Assembly: GCA_032718475.1 (NCBI GenBank)
Contig: JAUCBJ010007949.1
Span: forward strand, 1 to 46,581
Source of the DNA: Nemertoderma westbladi
Taxonomy: Eukaryota > Xenacoelomorpha > Nemertodermatida > Nemertodermatidae
Direction: 5' to 3'
Length of the DNA stretch: 46,581 bases
The translations under genes were made by a program, and so were the position numbers. Numbering within the stretch: position 1 is the first letter of the stretch; each line of letters opens with the position of its first letter. The notes under the pieces were generated by a model, which was not told where the DNA came from, did not search any database, and was given only the letters and a program-made list of their open reading frames with translations. This document shows positions 1 through 9,619 of this stretch, one piece after another.

Positions 1-18
1 AGCAGTCTCTGATTGGAC

Positions 19-1118
19 GGAGGCGTTAGAACATCCTAATTTCAAGCAGTCGAGTCTCTGATTGGACGACTGAAATATTTGAATATTCTACCAATAAGAA
101 AGCGCTTGAATTAGGTGGTTCTAATGACAATAATAAAAGGCATTAGAGAGAGACTGCTAATAGGGTTGGTGACTCAAAAAAAACATTTCTATAAACACGT
201 TCATAAAATGTAAAAAGGTGTGCTGATCACGAATCTGAAAACTGTTTTTAATTTCATCGAGTTCCGGCTGAGATTGAGGGGTTCGTACACCAGCGCGGGA
301 AAATCTTAGTTTAAATGCTCTGATTTACTGTTCCACTTTGTCGCAAGGCAACGCTAACAACATTCACTAGCTAACAGCATACAGTTTACTATTGTTTGAT
401 GTGGGGAAATTTTAGTTATAAAGATTAAGATATTTATATTATTAGTTTGACACAACAATGTAATGTTCATTGTTTAAGATTATTTTTATTCGTTTGTAGC
501 GGCCTGTAGGGGTTGTCTTACCTGGTATTATCGGCCTACTGTATTCACGAATGTTATTAGGGATACATACAAGTTTTGGACCTTATTCTTTCTGTAAAAA
601 TGCTAATAAACCATCTCCACAGTTTTTTTTAACCTGAAATTTCACATCGGATTTGAACGCATTTATGATAATAATATCACAGTGTATTACGATTATGTTC
701 TAGAACACGATGGTGATGGATAGCTATACCTATGTTTGTTTATAGCAATAATATTTTCAGTTTTAATTTGAATTCAAATTTTTATTTTAATTAAAATTTA
801 AATTCAGATTTTAATTCAAATTATTGCAGGTATTATAATTGCATGTTACTGTACTTTGTTACTAATTCTTATTTGATGTTGTTATTAAAACCCACTACCA
901 AATTACTTGCATGCTTACACAACACGTTTTATGTCTGTCAATTATTTTATTTTTAAACCTCCCGCCAACATCATCAACAACTCCTAAACTTGAAATTATC
1001 ACTCTTTAATGGCATAATTATTGTCCTTAAAAGCACCTAATTCAAGCGCTAAATGATTGGTAGGCCATTTGGCTGACCAATCAGTGACTGCTTGAAAGTA
1101 GAATGTTTTAACGCCTCC
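19..1118. mobile_element. Nonautonomous DNA transposon with ~100-bp terminal inverted repeats
   Basis: The arms at 19-134 and 1017-1118 are inverted copies. Both begin GGAGGCGTTA and share TTTCAAGCAGTC, GATTGG, ACCAAT, GCGCTTGAATTAGGTG and GACAATAAT, at roughly 80 percent identity with small indels. No transposase frame lies between them; the interior is AT-rich. No convincing target duplication is seen. Bases 1-18 repeat an internal piece of the left arm (46-66), so the window may begin inside a second partial copy. The superfamily was not recognised. Confidence 0.7.
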
Positions 1119-1486
1119 TCACACACACACCGCGTAGATTTTAGTTAGCCTAAGACAACGCAACATAATTAAATTACATAAGCAACTAACTAGACCATCC
1201 CAATAGCATTGTTTCTTACTATTGTTATTTATTAGTTATTGTATTAGTTTCTAGGTGTAAATATTCAGTATTATTCTATAAACTAAATGTTTGCTTTAAT
1301 TCAAGAAATTATTGAATAAATTAAATCTAAACCGATATATAGCCAGATCATTTACATTCGCCTACACATTTTTGGCAGATTATTACTCACCTATACAGAT
1401 GTTTAAGGGATCGTTTTACACCTAAACAGATTTTAGAGTTTCAATCCTGAAACAGATTTTACCATTGCCATAGTCATTTTAGTCAT

Positions 1487-1600
1487 AACCGGAAGTAAGG
1501 AAGAAAGAACCGGAAGTAAGGAAGAAAGAACCGGAAGTAAGGAAGAAGGAACCGGAAGTAAGGAAGAAGGAACCGGAAGTAAGGAAGAAGGAACCGGAAG
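1487..1600. repeat. 21-bp minisatellite, about 5.4 units
   Basis: Five full units and a partial one of AACCGGAAGTAAGGAAGAARG stand in exact 21-bp register. Because 21 is a multiple of three, the minus strand reads as a repeating SGSFFLT peptide, which is a by-product of the repeat. It runs directly into an RTE reverse-transcriptase fragment. Confidence 0.95.
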
Positions 1601-1735
1601 ACCTTAGGATACGTAAGGGGAAGGCATGGGCAGTATTGAATAGTCTGTCAAGGAATTGGAGTCCCATATAATAAAACGGAATCTAAACGTTCGATTATTT
1701 AGGGCAGCAGTAGAACCAGTACTCTTATATGGTAG
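1601..1735 (+). pseudogene. RTE-type LINE reverse transcriptase C-terminal fragment
   Basis: Plus-strand translation gives DLRIRKGKAWAVLNSLSRNW and, after a frame disruption, RLFRAAVEPVLLYG. These are the two conserved blocks just after the thumb of RTE-clade reverse transcriptases (R-K-x-x-A-W and V-E-x-V-L-L-Y-G). The same blocks occur in the longer RTE remnant at 11.5-13.0 kb. The fragment is truncated on both sides and not functional. Confidence 0.7.
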
Positions 1736-1900
1736 TTAATCAATTCATTAAGAGAAAATAATCGCATTCGGTTATTTTAAGGCAAGTTTGATAAACAGAT
1801 GAGGAATATATAGACATCGTTTAAATACTGAAATATATTTATGAAATACGAATATTAGTATTAAAATAATTACCATGTTGGCAGATTAAGATTATTTGTA

Positions 1901-2042
1901 CACAACTTCTCTGCTAAACCATATTATGTCACGCAGCCCATCGGATTTGTCCACCTCAAATAACCGATCTCCAAAAAAAATTGTCCCGTTATATCGTAAA
2001 TGAATGCAGTTTTTAAACTAAAACAAATGTGTCAATTACACC
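1901..2042. repeat. Dispersed repeat, inverted copy at 13403-13544
   Basis: Shared blocks with the reverse complement of 13403-13544 include CACAACTTCTCT, CCCATCGGATTTGTC, TTTTAAACTAAAACAAAT and AATTACACC, in the same order and spacing. It is a diverged repeat with no coding content seen. Confidence 0.65.
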
Positions 2043-3462
2043 AAATTAATACAGCGAAGCCCAATTTCATTTCAGTATGCGAAAAAATATTTGTTTATAA
2101 AGTGGAAATTATGTGGAATTTAATTATGAAGCATTTTATTTACCGAGCGTCAGCGAGGTTAGTATAGGGTCGAGAGAATATTGAAAAAAAATGTTCTACG
2201 TTTTTTCCCATGTAATACGTAATTTTATTCTTAAATTGGTACTTTTTTGTTGCTAAATTCTTTAATAAAACATAGCGATATACTACAGTACATTACTGTT
2301 ACAAAATTAATTGAACTGTAGTATTTTAATATATTGCTTCCATAGTTACTGCAATTCCAATTATTGTACTCTTCAACTCCTGATGCTGCCTTACTCAATG
2401 TTAAATAATTTAGTGTTCTCGAAAATTTATTACGTAAATAGAGCGCCGCTTAACTACATAAACCAATATTGGATATTGAGTTCCGTTTTGGTGTACGCCT
2501 TCAGACACTAAAGTTGCAATAACTTTTGAGTGTGTGAATGTATTTTGCTCAAATTGCTTACACACCTTTTCTACGTCGATGCTCTTTCACCTCATGTAAT
2601 ACAATTTAATAAATTCCACCAAAAATATTTTACTTTACTTTTTTCGCCGGGAAAAAAAGTAAAATCAATGCAATCCCTATTGATCACTTTTTCCCTAGGG
2701 AAAAAAGTTAAACTTTTTCTCCCGATTTTGGGGTATGTTCGAGCGAAAAAGTGACAATTTAAGAATAAATATATTTTTTTTGCATTAATTACCTTAATAT
2801 GAGGGGCTTTTCTTTTAGATATAATTAAAAATGTATGCTACTTATATTATCGTTACCGAGATAGATTTTTACAGTGTGACAGGCCAATGTAAATGTTATT
2901 CAGTTATCGCTGCATTGTGTGTGCAATTATTCTTTAACATCAAAAATATGATACCGTATGTAGGCCTACTCATTCTTCGCGTAATGTTCCTTTTGTTTGG
3001 ATTGTTATGGAAAAAGTTGCTTAAAATTTCTATGAATATACCGTATCCGCAACATTAATTGTTTGTCTTTTTTTACGCATAAACAAGGTACAGTACTAGA
3101 ATGGAAAAAATATTGTTCAGATTGATTGCGAATTACTTTTGGGTTTTGCGCTAGATTGACTAGACTAAGTTAGCTTCTGGGTGTTTTATTTAATAGCTTT
3201 TATTTTGGTGAAGTTGAAGTGTGAAAATATTTTCCACTACTGTATAACAATACGGTAACTGTAAATCAAATATCTTAAAAATCCAACCAAAAATAAACAA
3301 AATTATATTTCTTTGGAGTTTGAAGGCAAATTTATCTTATCTCGAAAATACTTTTTTTAAGTAATATTGTCAGTATGTTTAAATTACGAAATTCCCATAA
3401 GTCATGGTCCGTCTTGTCGACTTTCTGTAAGTTTGGTTGTTTATAACCGGGTCATTAGGCTC
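2043..3462. other. AT-rich stretch without a supported gene
   Basis: Only short open frames occur (66-75 codons), with no motif or coding bias. A small imperfect inverted stretch built on GGGAAAAAAGT lies near 2640-2710. No RNA gene or recognisable repeat was seen. Confidence 0.5.
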
Positions 3463-3801
3463 CTATACTAACCTAAACCGATGTTTAGCGGGGTCATGTA
3501 GACCCATCCAGAGAGCCCCCTCCTTTTCTGCGTAGAGCGAATTTCCTTCAAACAATTCCAGAACATCGGAGTTGCGTTTAGCCAGCTTAATCGCTTCTTT
3601 GGCTAAAATTTATACAAATAATAATAACTATTCTGTGTGAAACGTCCATAGAATGTCGTAGGTAATTTTGTAACCAAACGTTTTATCAGCTTTGGTGATA
3701 TCCTGGAAACGCAGTAGGCCCCTAATCAATGATCTAATATCATGAACTTGATTATTATACATTACTCGCTTAGTGTTGAATTGTTTATCGTACGATTGTA
3801 G
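3463..3801 (-). pseudogene. Unrecognised coding-like fragment with two in-frame stops
   Basis: On the minus strand 3631-3801 is open for 57 codons (contains VHDIRSLIRGLLRFQDITKA) and 3463-3609 for 48 codons in the same frame (contains AKRNSDVLELFEGNSLYAEK). They are separated by TAG and TAA codons 15 bp apart. The amino-acid mix is that of a soluble protein rather than of translated AT-rich junk. TAAATTTTAG just before the second block could be a 3' splice site, but the resulting intron would be too short for an animal gene. A decayed or retro-derived exon pair is the likely reading. The family was not recognised. Confidence 0.3.
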
Positions 3802-3926
3802 TTAAGTCAACGCAATTAGTTGTATAGGCCTACAATTTATATAGATTTCGCCCAATAATTTGACAAAATGTAACAAAGTTACGTTCACCATTGCGTGTAA
3901 AGGGTACGTATAGGAGACAGAGGGAG

Positions 3927-3929
<3 letters not shown>

Positions 3930-3957
<28 letters not shown>

Positions 3958-4107
3958 CTGGACGCAAATCCCGTCTTGGCGAATTAATATCCCGCCTCAA
4001 TGTTAAATTCACCATTTAGGAAAGGAGCAGGTTGAGGTTACAGTCCCCCTGTCGGAGAGGGATTAATGTTTATTGCGTCCAGTCCCCCCCCCCCCCCCCC
4101 CCCCCCC
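3930..4107. repeat. Inverted repeat with poly-G and poly-C arms
   Basis: 28 consecutive G (3930-3957) followed by CTGGACGCAA are mirrored by TTGCGTCCAGT followed by 24 consecutive C (4084-4107). The loop of about 106 bp carries the dispersed module GGAAAGGAGCAGGTT found elsewhere in the window. The long proline-coding frames here come from the homopolymers. Confidence 0.8.
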
Positions 4108-4122
4108 TATCTGCCGTATAGA

Positions 4123-4216
4123 GAGTGTAGCGGGAGATGTTTACATAATGTCATAAACATTGAATATATTCAGCGTTGACCCTCGTACATTAATGTAAAC
4201 ATCTCTCGCTACACTC
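4123..4216. repeat. Long hairpin, 28-bp arms
   Basis: Arms 4123-4150 and 4188-4216 begin GAGTGTAGCG and pair over 28 positions with one mismatch and one indel around a 37-bp loop. It lies just beyond the poly-C run and may belong to the same element. Confidence 0.75.
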
Positions 4217-4426
4217 GTTCTGAATATCTACATTCTGGTCTTAACGCTGAAAAGTACAACATGTCAGTTACCACACAATGATATAAATGTTAGTTTATGT
4301 TATATTGGTTTAATTTATTGGTGTTCTAAATGCTTGATATGGAACTCATACCGTTTAGGAGACTGGGGGAACACCTTACCTAATAACACTGGTGACATGA
4401 ACTTAACATGTAATGGGACAAGAATA

Positions 4427-4599
4427 TTACCACACTGACATATACATATTTATCACACCTGCTAATTCTGGAGAGAGCTGAAAAAAGGTAACTTGGACCA
4501 CCCCATTCCATAAGAGTATGATGTATACACCGACAGAAACAACGCAGAGGACGGCGAACGCGATGGCAACAGCTTTGTATTTAAGGTCATACCGGATTC
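4427..4599 (-). pseudogene. Possible terminal exon with one membrane segment
   Basis: Minus-strand reading begins after AATGTTCTAG, a plausible 3' splice site, and stays open for 56 codons to a stop. It contains the hydrophobic run AVAIAFAVLCVVSVGVYIILLW, long enough for one transmembrane helix, preceded by basic residues. Similar stretches occur at 10357-10440 and on the minus strand at 16085-16165, each within a repeat. A CD225/dispanin-type second helix is one weak possibility. Neither a partner exon nor a family was identified. Confidence 0.3.
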
Positions 4600-4809
4600 C
4601 TAGAACATTAAATAATACACGAGATGAGATGATTTAATACAAATAATGAACATCAGAACACTTGGCGATAATAAATGTAACGATTCCGGCTCCCAAACCT
4701 CAAAAACTACCAACAAATATATTGAAAACACGTTAGTGTCAAAATAAAACAGACGCCGTCCACATTGCCGTCAGAGACATCGGGAATATATTGAGACACC
4801 AAATTTGGT

Positions 4810-5041
4810 AAATCCGAAATCGAATTAATACCTCGTCTCGGCTAATTAGTATTTAATTATCAATTATGGGAAAGGAGAAGATTACAGTGACATTTTATTC
4901 TAACCAAAACATGAATGGGTCAATAGCAAAGGTTACTCGAAATTTTGGTAAAGAGGTGTTATTTGCATTGTTTTTCCACTGGAAGAGGATTCCCTTTTGA
5001 TTGCGTCTAGAAACCCTGCACCCCCCCCCCCCCCCCCCCCC
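4810..5041. repeat. Dispersed module copy ending in a 21-C run
   Basis: It contains GGGAAAGGAGAAG, TTCTAACCAAAACA and GATTGCGTCTAG in the order seen at 9945-10130, then 21 C at 5021-5041. It is related to the loop of the poly-G/poly-C repeat at 3930-4107. Confidence 0.6.
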
Positions 5042-5544
5042 TCCCCGGCCTATTCAACTGAACTCACTGTAGAAGAACTTTCGACTCGGTTTCATCGTGG
5101 TTGGGTGCCGAAAGACGCCGATAGGTTTAATTTGCGAGCCACTAGAATCCACAAGATCGCCTCGGTTGACCACAGCATATTTACCCAACTGCTCCGCCAG
5201 GCGGCGTCCTCTCTCATCGCAATAGCATCTGTAACTAACAACAGCGTTACCGACACGGTTACAAGACTGTCTGATCGATGGGGGTCTATTCGAGTTTAGT
5301 GAAATAAAAGTGCCGGTAAAGTTTATAAGTTTATTCATTTATTATCCAGTAAGGAATTAACTCCAGTAGTCGTAATCAATTTATTGGAAAATATACCACA
5401 CCAAATTTACTACCTATCGAATATACTGTATATAATTCAAAATTAAAAAATAATAATATTCCTTTATGAGTAAATACTTGTATATAATCATTTATATTAA
5501 CCCCAATAGTCCCATCAATATTGCGACATAAATTATATTATAAT
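5042..5544. other. 3' flank of the TMEM241-like gene
   Basis: A GC-richer block at 5054-5338 is open on both strands (94 codons from an ATG on the minus strand, about 85 non-AUG codons on the plus). No motif is recognised and neither frame can be preferred. TTTATT at 5330-5335 reads AATAAA on the minus strand and could serve as poly(A) signal for the upstream gene. Confidence 0.35.
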
Positions 5545-6495
5545 TCAAGCCAAATAAACCACATTATTATCTATAGTTCCTCCACCCTCTTCCAGACCCA
5601 CCCCAGTCCGTTCGATCTCTTCCATATGGTAATAGCGAAAAATCCAATACGATATGAAAACTAGCAACACGATCGCAGTAGAATCGACATAATTCCAAGG
5701 GTCACCAAAAACACCCAGAGAAAAACAACTCGCGAGCGTGCAGGAACACAGTTTCAGAGTAGTTAGATCCTCGCTAGACTTCGAGTAAATTAAAGTTAGT
5801 ATAGTTAGAATCCCGCCAAAGACCCCGCTGACGATACAACCAAAATAAAACGTAGGTAGAAACCAATGCGGGAATGACTGCGCTTCTAATATATCGCTAG
5901 AAACCAAAGTTATTGCAAATAGTGCGGCCGCGCTGTACGAGTAGTTCAACATGTGTTTGTGACCCGGTTGCAATCCCCCCGGAGAGAAACGGCTAGAGTA
6001 GCAGCCGTACGCGATAACTGACGTCATATATACTACCAACCAAATGAGTTCGCGTTGAGTGGCCAAATGTTTCCAGTGCAGAAGGAAAAAGAATAAAATA
6101 AGTACAATCATAAGGAAAATAAAAAGAGTTCTAGGGAACGTTTTGCTATTCGCGAAATAGTCGGTGACATGGCAAAGAGAAAAGGCGACAGCAAAGTTAG
6201 GTATTGAGGAAACAGTTAGAAGAATGCTGCCGCTCACTATAGAAACTGAGTATAAAGTTACCCCCGGTAACCATAGCAGCGGGATGGTGAGTCGATGTTC
6301 CAAGGCGATATACTTTGTACTAGAGGCGGTGAATAAAACGAGACAACCCAGTAACGACTGCCAACCCTGGAAAATCGATGGAAATGTAAATCTCAGATGA
6401 CTTAAAATGTATTTATTAACGAATAATGTTAGAGTGAATATTGTAACGAATGGCATTGTAATATAAAGTGGCCCCAGTCTGCCACTGCCTGGCAT
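5545..6495 (-). CDS. TMEM241-like nucleotide-sugar transporter family membrane protein
   Basis: This 316-residue polytopic protein has about nine hydrophobic helices. It belongs by appearance to the DMT/SLC35-like group: the first helix ends in NKY (residues 27-29) and is followed by FPSIFQGWQ, the signature I associate with TMEM241 (vertebrate family about 300 residues). TMEM241 is reported to be a Golgi UDP-GlcNAc transporter; function here is by homology only. The start chosen is the ATG at 6495 (A at -3). The frame is open upstream without another ATG to about 6628, where TTTTTTATTACAG looks like a 3' splice acceptor, so an extra 5' exon adding about 45 residues and one helix is possible. 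The body is intronless, so it could be a retrocopy, but it has no frameshift or internal stop. This is the only intact host-type gene in the window. Confidence 0.7.
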   Translation of the reverse strand: MPGSGRLGPLYITMPFVTIFTLTLFVNKYILSHLRFTFPSIFQGWQSLLGCLVLFTASSTKYIALEHRLTIPLLWLPGVTLYSVSIVSGSILLTVSSIPNFAVAFSLCHVTDYFANSKTFPRTLFIFLMIVLILFFFLLHWKHLATQRELIWLVVYMTSVIAYGCYSSRFSPGGLQPGHKHMLNYSYSAAALFAITLVSSDILEAQSFPHWFLPTFYFGCIVSGVFGGILTILTLIYSKSSEDLTTLKLCSCTLASCFSLGVFGDPWNYVDSTAIVLLVFISYWIFRYYHMEEIERTGVGLEEGGGTIDNNVVYLA

Positions 6496-6595
6496 TTTCA
6501 GATTTTCAGTGAATAAACTAAACTGCGATATGGAATGAGCTAATAAGCAAACATACGTACAAATAAGGATTGTACTGTATTCTGGTGATACCAAG

Positions 6596-6930
6596 TGCAG
6601 AAGTACAACGTATGAGACTGTAGCACTGTAATAAAAAATCTTCTAGGGTCGATGGATCCCGGAGTCATTAGTTCTCGGAGAATTTAGATCTCGCGAACGG
6701 CGAGCGCGAGCGCGAGCGCGAGGTAGACGTAGGACTTTACTGTAGATCCCCGTGCAGCCGTGGTTCTTTAATTCACGAGTGTCTTTATAGGCCTAGATAC
6801 CGTACCGAAGTCTTAAGTTCGCGAAATCCGCGTTGAAATTTAGGTCGAATTTGCTCAACATGTGTGGCGCGGATGAGCCCATTAATGTTCCTGTGGCGCG
6901 CTGCGATAGGGGCGTGTTACCTCAACTCAG
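6596..6930 (-). promoter_or_regulatory. CG-rich upstream region of the TMEM241-like gene
   Basis: The region is richer in CpG than its surroundings and includes a GCGAGC/GCGCGA simple repeat at about 6690-6722. Its position just upstream of the minus-strand gene suggests promoter and 5' UTR. No TATA box is evident. The assignment rests on position and composition only. Confidence 0.4.
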
Positions 6931-6977
6931 TTCTGCAGTTACCCTAGGCTACTGTGCAGGTAGCAAGGGTCCGACGA

Positions 6978-7112
6978 ATTTGTACAAAAAAGTACAAAAA
7001 AATACAAAATAGTACAATATAGTACAAAAGAATACAAAAGAGTACAATAAAGTGCAAAAATAGTACAAAGAGTGCACAAATAGTATAAAAGAGTACAAAC
7101 GAGTGAGAAACG
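6978..7112. repeat. 10-bp A-tract array (left arm)
   Basis: About 13 units of AGTACAAAAR stand in 10-bp register with a single 11-bp step. Overlapping frames look open only because of the repeat. Confidence 0.9.
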
Positions 7113-7364
7113 CTTGCAAAACGTGTATGTTCAAATCGTTTAGAGGGGCGCACATGATGTGCAAAATAAAACAAAGCATTGTCTGATTGTGGGGCGAGCC
7201 ATGCATTGAGCGGTGGGCTGATCTATCTGTCTCGCAGTCAGAGAGTAGACCCCTATTACAATATAATCTCATGAGTTTTAATGCAGCCTTTTGTGTTCAA
7301 AAAACACAAAAAACAAAATTGCAGAGGGAGAACTCAATAAAGTTCCTGATAGAGGCAGTACATA

Positions 7365-7885
7365 CAGACATATCTGATACTGAAATCTGATACTTTCTTT
7401 TTTAACGGCATTAAAAATTGGAACGCTCTGCCTAATGAAATTAAAAACCTAAATAATCAACATTCTTTTAAATCTGCAGTTAAATCTCACCTCCGTGTGC
7501 GATGTAAAAATAGGTACAATAGTCCTACAGTAAGTTATTAGTTTATTAATTATTTACTATTTATACTGTAATTACGTTTTATAATAAATTGTTCTGTACA
7601 TTACATCTTTATCGTTGAGTCGGGCATTGTCACGCTCGTGGTAAAGTTGTACATGTACGTACATAGTGTAATTACGTTTTATATTGGTTTTAGGTTAGCG
7701 TACCGGTAGTGTAATATTGTATTTGTAACCAAGTAACATAAAGGACCCCCTTGGAAATAAGCTGCAAAGCTTTAGGGGTAATCCTACGTTATGTTGGACA
7801 ATACCTTTATACCGGTACATTGTTTGGTGTATTTGTTATTGTTTTTACATAATGTATAAATAAATCTATATATTTATCTATCTAG
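7365..7885 (+). pseudogene. LINE 3' end, CR1/L2-like
   Basis: Plus-strand translation of 7365-7541 gives NGIKNWNALPNEIKNLNN followed by HSFKSAVKSHL and a stop, the typical extreme C-terminus of CR1/L2-group ORF2 proteins. The 3' UTR contains GGACCCCCTTGGAAATAAGC and ends near 7885 in a short TAAATAAATC-type tail. It is a 5'-truncated dead copy lying inside the decamer-ended element. Confidence 0.75.
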
Positions 7886-8280
7886 ACATACATAGCCTGT
7901 AGGCTATAATACATAATGTACAGTAGCATACAGTCTATCCTTCTGTCCTTCAGTATATGGGCTACTTTAAGAATATGACCTAAATTTTGACTCAGTTATA
8001 GGAGTTTTATATACCCACTGCATAGTCTGATAGTAATGCATTATATTGTATTATACAAACTGTAGCCTATTTCTACTTGTAAGCTAGTCGAAATCTAAAT
8101 GAATCAAAGTTCTGTCAATCATTTCATACTGACCACAGAATCAAGGCCGCTAGTGATTGAAACTGTAGCGCCGCATATTTCGGTCCCGTTGCATTTGATT
8201 ACAATTAATTATATTTATATACAAGTGTAGTGTAGTGTAGACTACACTGGTATCTGGGTATACTGGTATACACGGTTTGT

Positions 8281-8397
8281 ATGCGTTTCTCACTCTTTTG
8301 TACTATTTTCAGATTTTTGCTCTCTTTTGTACTATTTTTGCACTTTATTGTACTCTTTTGTACTATATTGTACTATTTTGTACTTTTTTGTACAGAT
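8281..8397. repeat. 10-bp A-tract array (right arm)
   Basis: An inverted counterpart of the 6978-7112 array: about 11 units of YTTTTGTACT. It starts with GCGTTTCTCACTC, matching the inner edge of the left arm. Confidence 0.9.
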
Positions 8398-8407
8398 TCG
8401 TCGGACC

Positions 8408-9290
8408 GGAAAGCAAAGACAAGACAACAATTTGATTATACAGTTATATTGCAGTATTGGTTTGTCTGGCTAGCTGAATACAGAATAGCTGATGTAGCTA
8501 GGCCATGGATGTAGTAGCCCAGTCCCCAGTACTGCAGTGACTGAGTAAAGCAAGAACTACTGAATGTGCTGCGCAGGGAAATGGGGAAAGGCTACCGGTA
8601 CTTCATATCTTCACGTACGTCTGTCATTTCTTATGAGCAGGCTACATTATTTTTGACTATTATGTTAAAATCGTCAAAAGTTGCAAAATTAAAATTGGAA
8701 AAATCTCAAAAATAACCACCGATTCTTTTTTGTTGAATTTTAATGTTTTGTAGCACATTTCTTTATATATAATAACCTAAAAGTCAATATCAATAAAAAA
8801 CTCCAATTTAAATCAATAAAAAATCAATAAAAAATTTGACATCAAATAAATATCAATAAAAAACTTGAATTTAAACCATAGCTGTCAAAGAGTTCAAAAT
8901 TTATCGTACGGCAGATAGAATGGGATACACAGTACTGCAGTACACATGAAAGACAACTATATTACTGTAGGTCTACAGTACTACTACATACGTTAGTGGT
9001 TTAGTGCATTTCTGCAGGCCAGTTCGTTGGTTCGAAAGAACCGCCCTTTTGATAAAAGTGCCCTTTTATACGAACACACAAACATGTTTGGGAAATGTGC
9101 CCTTTTTATAATGACCTTTTTGAGTAATATTCTCCTATTATATTCACCTATTCGTAAAAGTGACTTTCCGGCAAAGCAAATGTTAAAATTACATTAGCAG
9201 CTAGAACAGTTAGGAATTTCATTATCCCAGTGCCAATGTGCTTTAAAAGGTATACCACACATTTCGTATCGGACTTCAGATCATCCAATC
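8408..9290. other. Unassigned AT-rich sequence
   Basis: The stretch includes a short imperfect repeat of TCAATAAAAAA (about 8786-8878). No gene, RNA or mobile element end is recognised. Confidence 0.5.
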
Positions 9291-9295
9291 CCTGA

Positions 9296-9416
9296 CAATC
9301 ACTGTCGGTTGTCTACTGTCGGCTGTCGATTGTCTGCTCTTCGTTGTCTGCTGTCGGTTGTCTGCTATCGGTTGTCGATTGTCTGCTGTTGTTTGTCTGC
9401 TGTCGGTTGTCGGCGA
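9296..9416. repeat. Minisatellite of TGCTGTCGGTTGTC-like units
   Basis: Imperfect units of about 14 bp built on CTGTCGGTTGTC recur about eight times. The array is degenerate and non-coding. Confidence 0.75.
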
Positions 9417-9530
9417 AACGTTTACACCCGTCGAATGATGAGCCTATAGTGTATAGACACGTTTAGCTATAATAATCCTAGGTACAGTAGAACAGTCTCA
9501 CATCTTTAATTTATAATAACACCGTTCTAA

Positions 9531-9619
9531 GTTGCACCTGTATCCTACCCGGCAATTGGATACGCTGACGACATCCTCCTACTGGCGAATCTCAAATCAG
9601 ACCTTAACAACATACTGCA
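9531..9619 (+). pseudogene. LINE reverse transcriptase fragment, 5' part (YADD)
   Basis: Translation gives SYPAIGYADDILLLANLKSD, carrying the catalytic Y-A-D-D of non-LTR reverse transcriptases. The frame resumes exactly after the inserted element at 9620-10622 once one copy of the flanking direct repeat is removed, so the two pieces were one gene. Confidence 0.8.

Larger units (their letters stand above)
6968..8407. mobile_element. Element with inverted ends made of decanucleotide arrays
   Basis: The left end GGTCCGACGAATTTGTACAA and right end (inverted) GGTCCGACGAATCTGTACAA are near-identical. Each is followed inward by over 100 bp of AGTACAAAAR decamers (6978-7112 and 8281-8397). The termini resemble GGTCCTACGAATTACCGC at the end of the repeat copies at 15.4 and 43.3 kb. 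The interior holds a LINE 3' end and no transposase. No clear target duplication was found and the superfamily is unknown. Confidence 0.65.

Noticed and set aside
2311-3058. Three short plus-strand frames
   Set aside because: 66-75 codons in AT-rich DNA without motifs, conservation or gene context.
3830-4015. Poly-proline open frame
   Set aside because: Produced by the 28-G homopolymer; the flanks have no coding character.
4997-5299. Plus-strand frame starting in the poly-C run
   Set aside because: Starts at TTG rather than ATG, the proline run is homopolymer, and the opposite strand is equally open.
6944-7272. Long hydrophobic frames over the AGTACAAAAR array
   Set aside because: A 10-bp period opens all three phases with the same peptide pattern; this is a repeat artefact.
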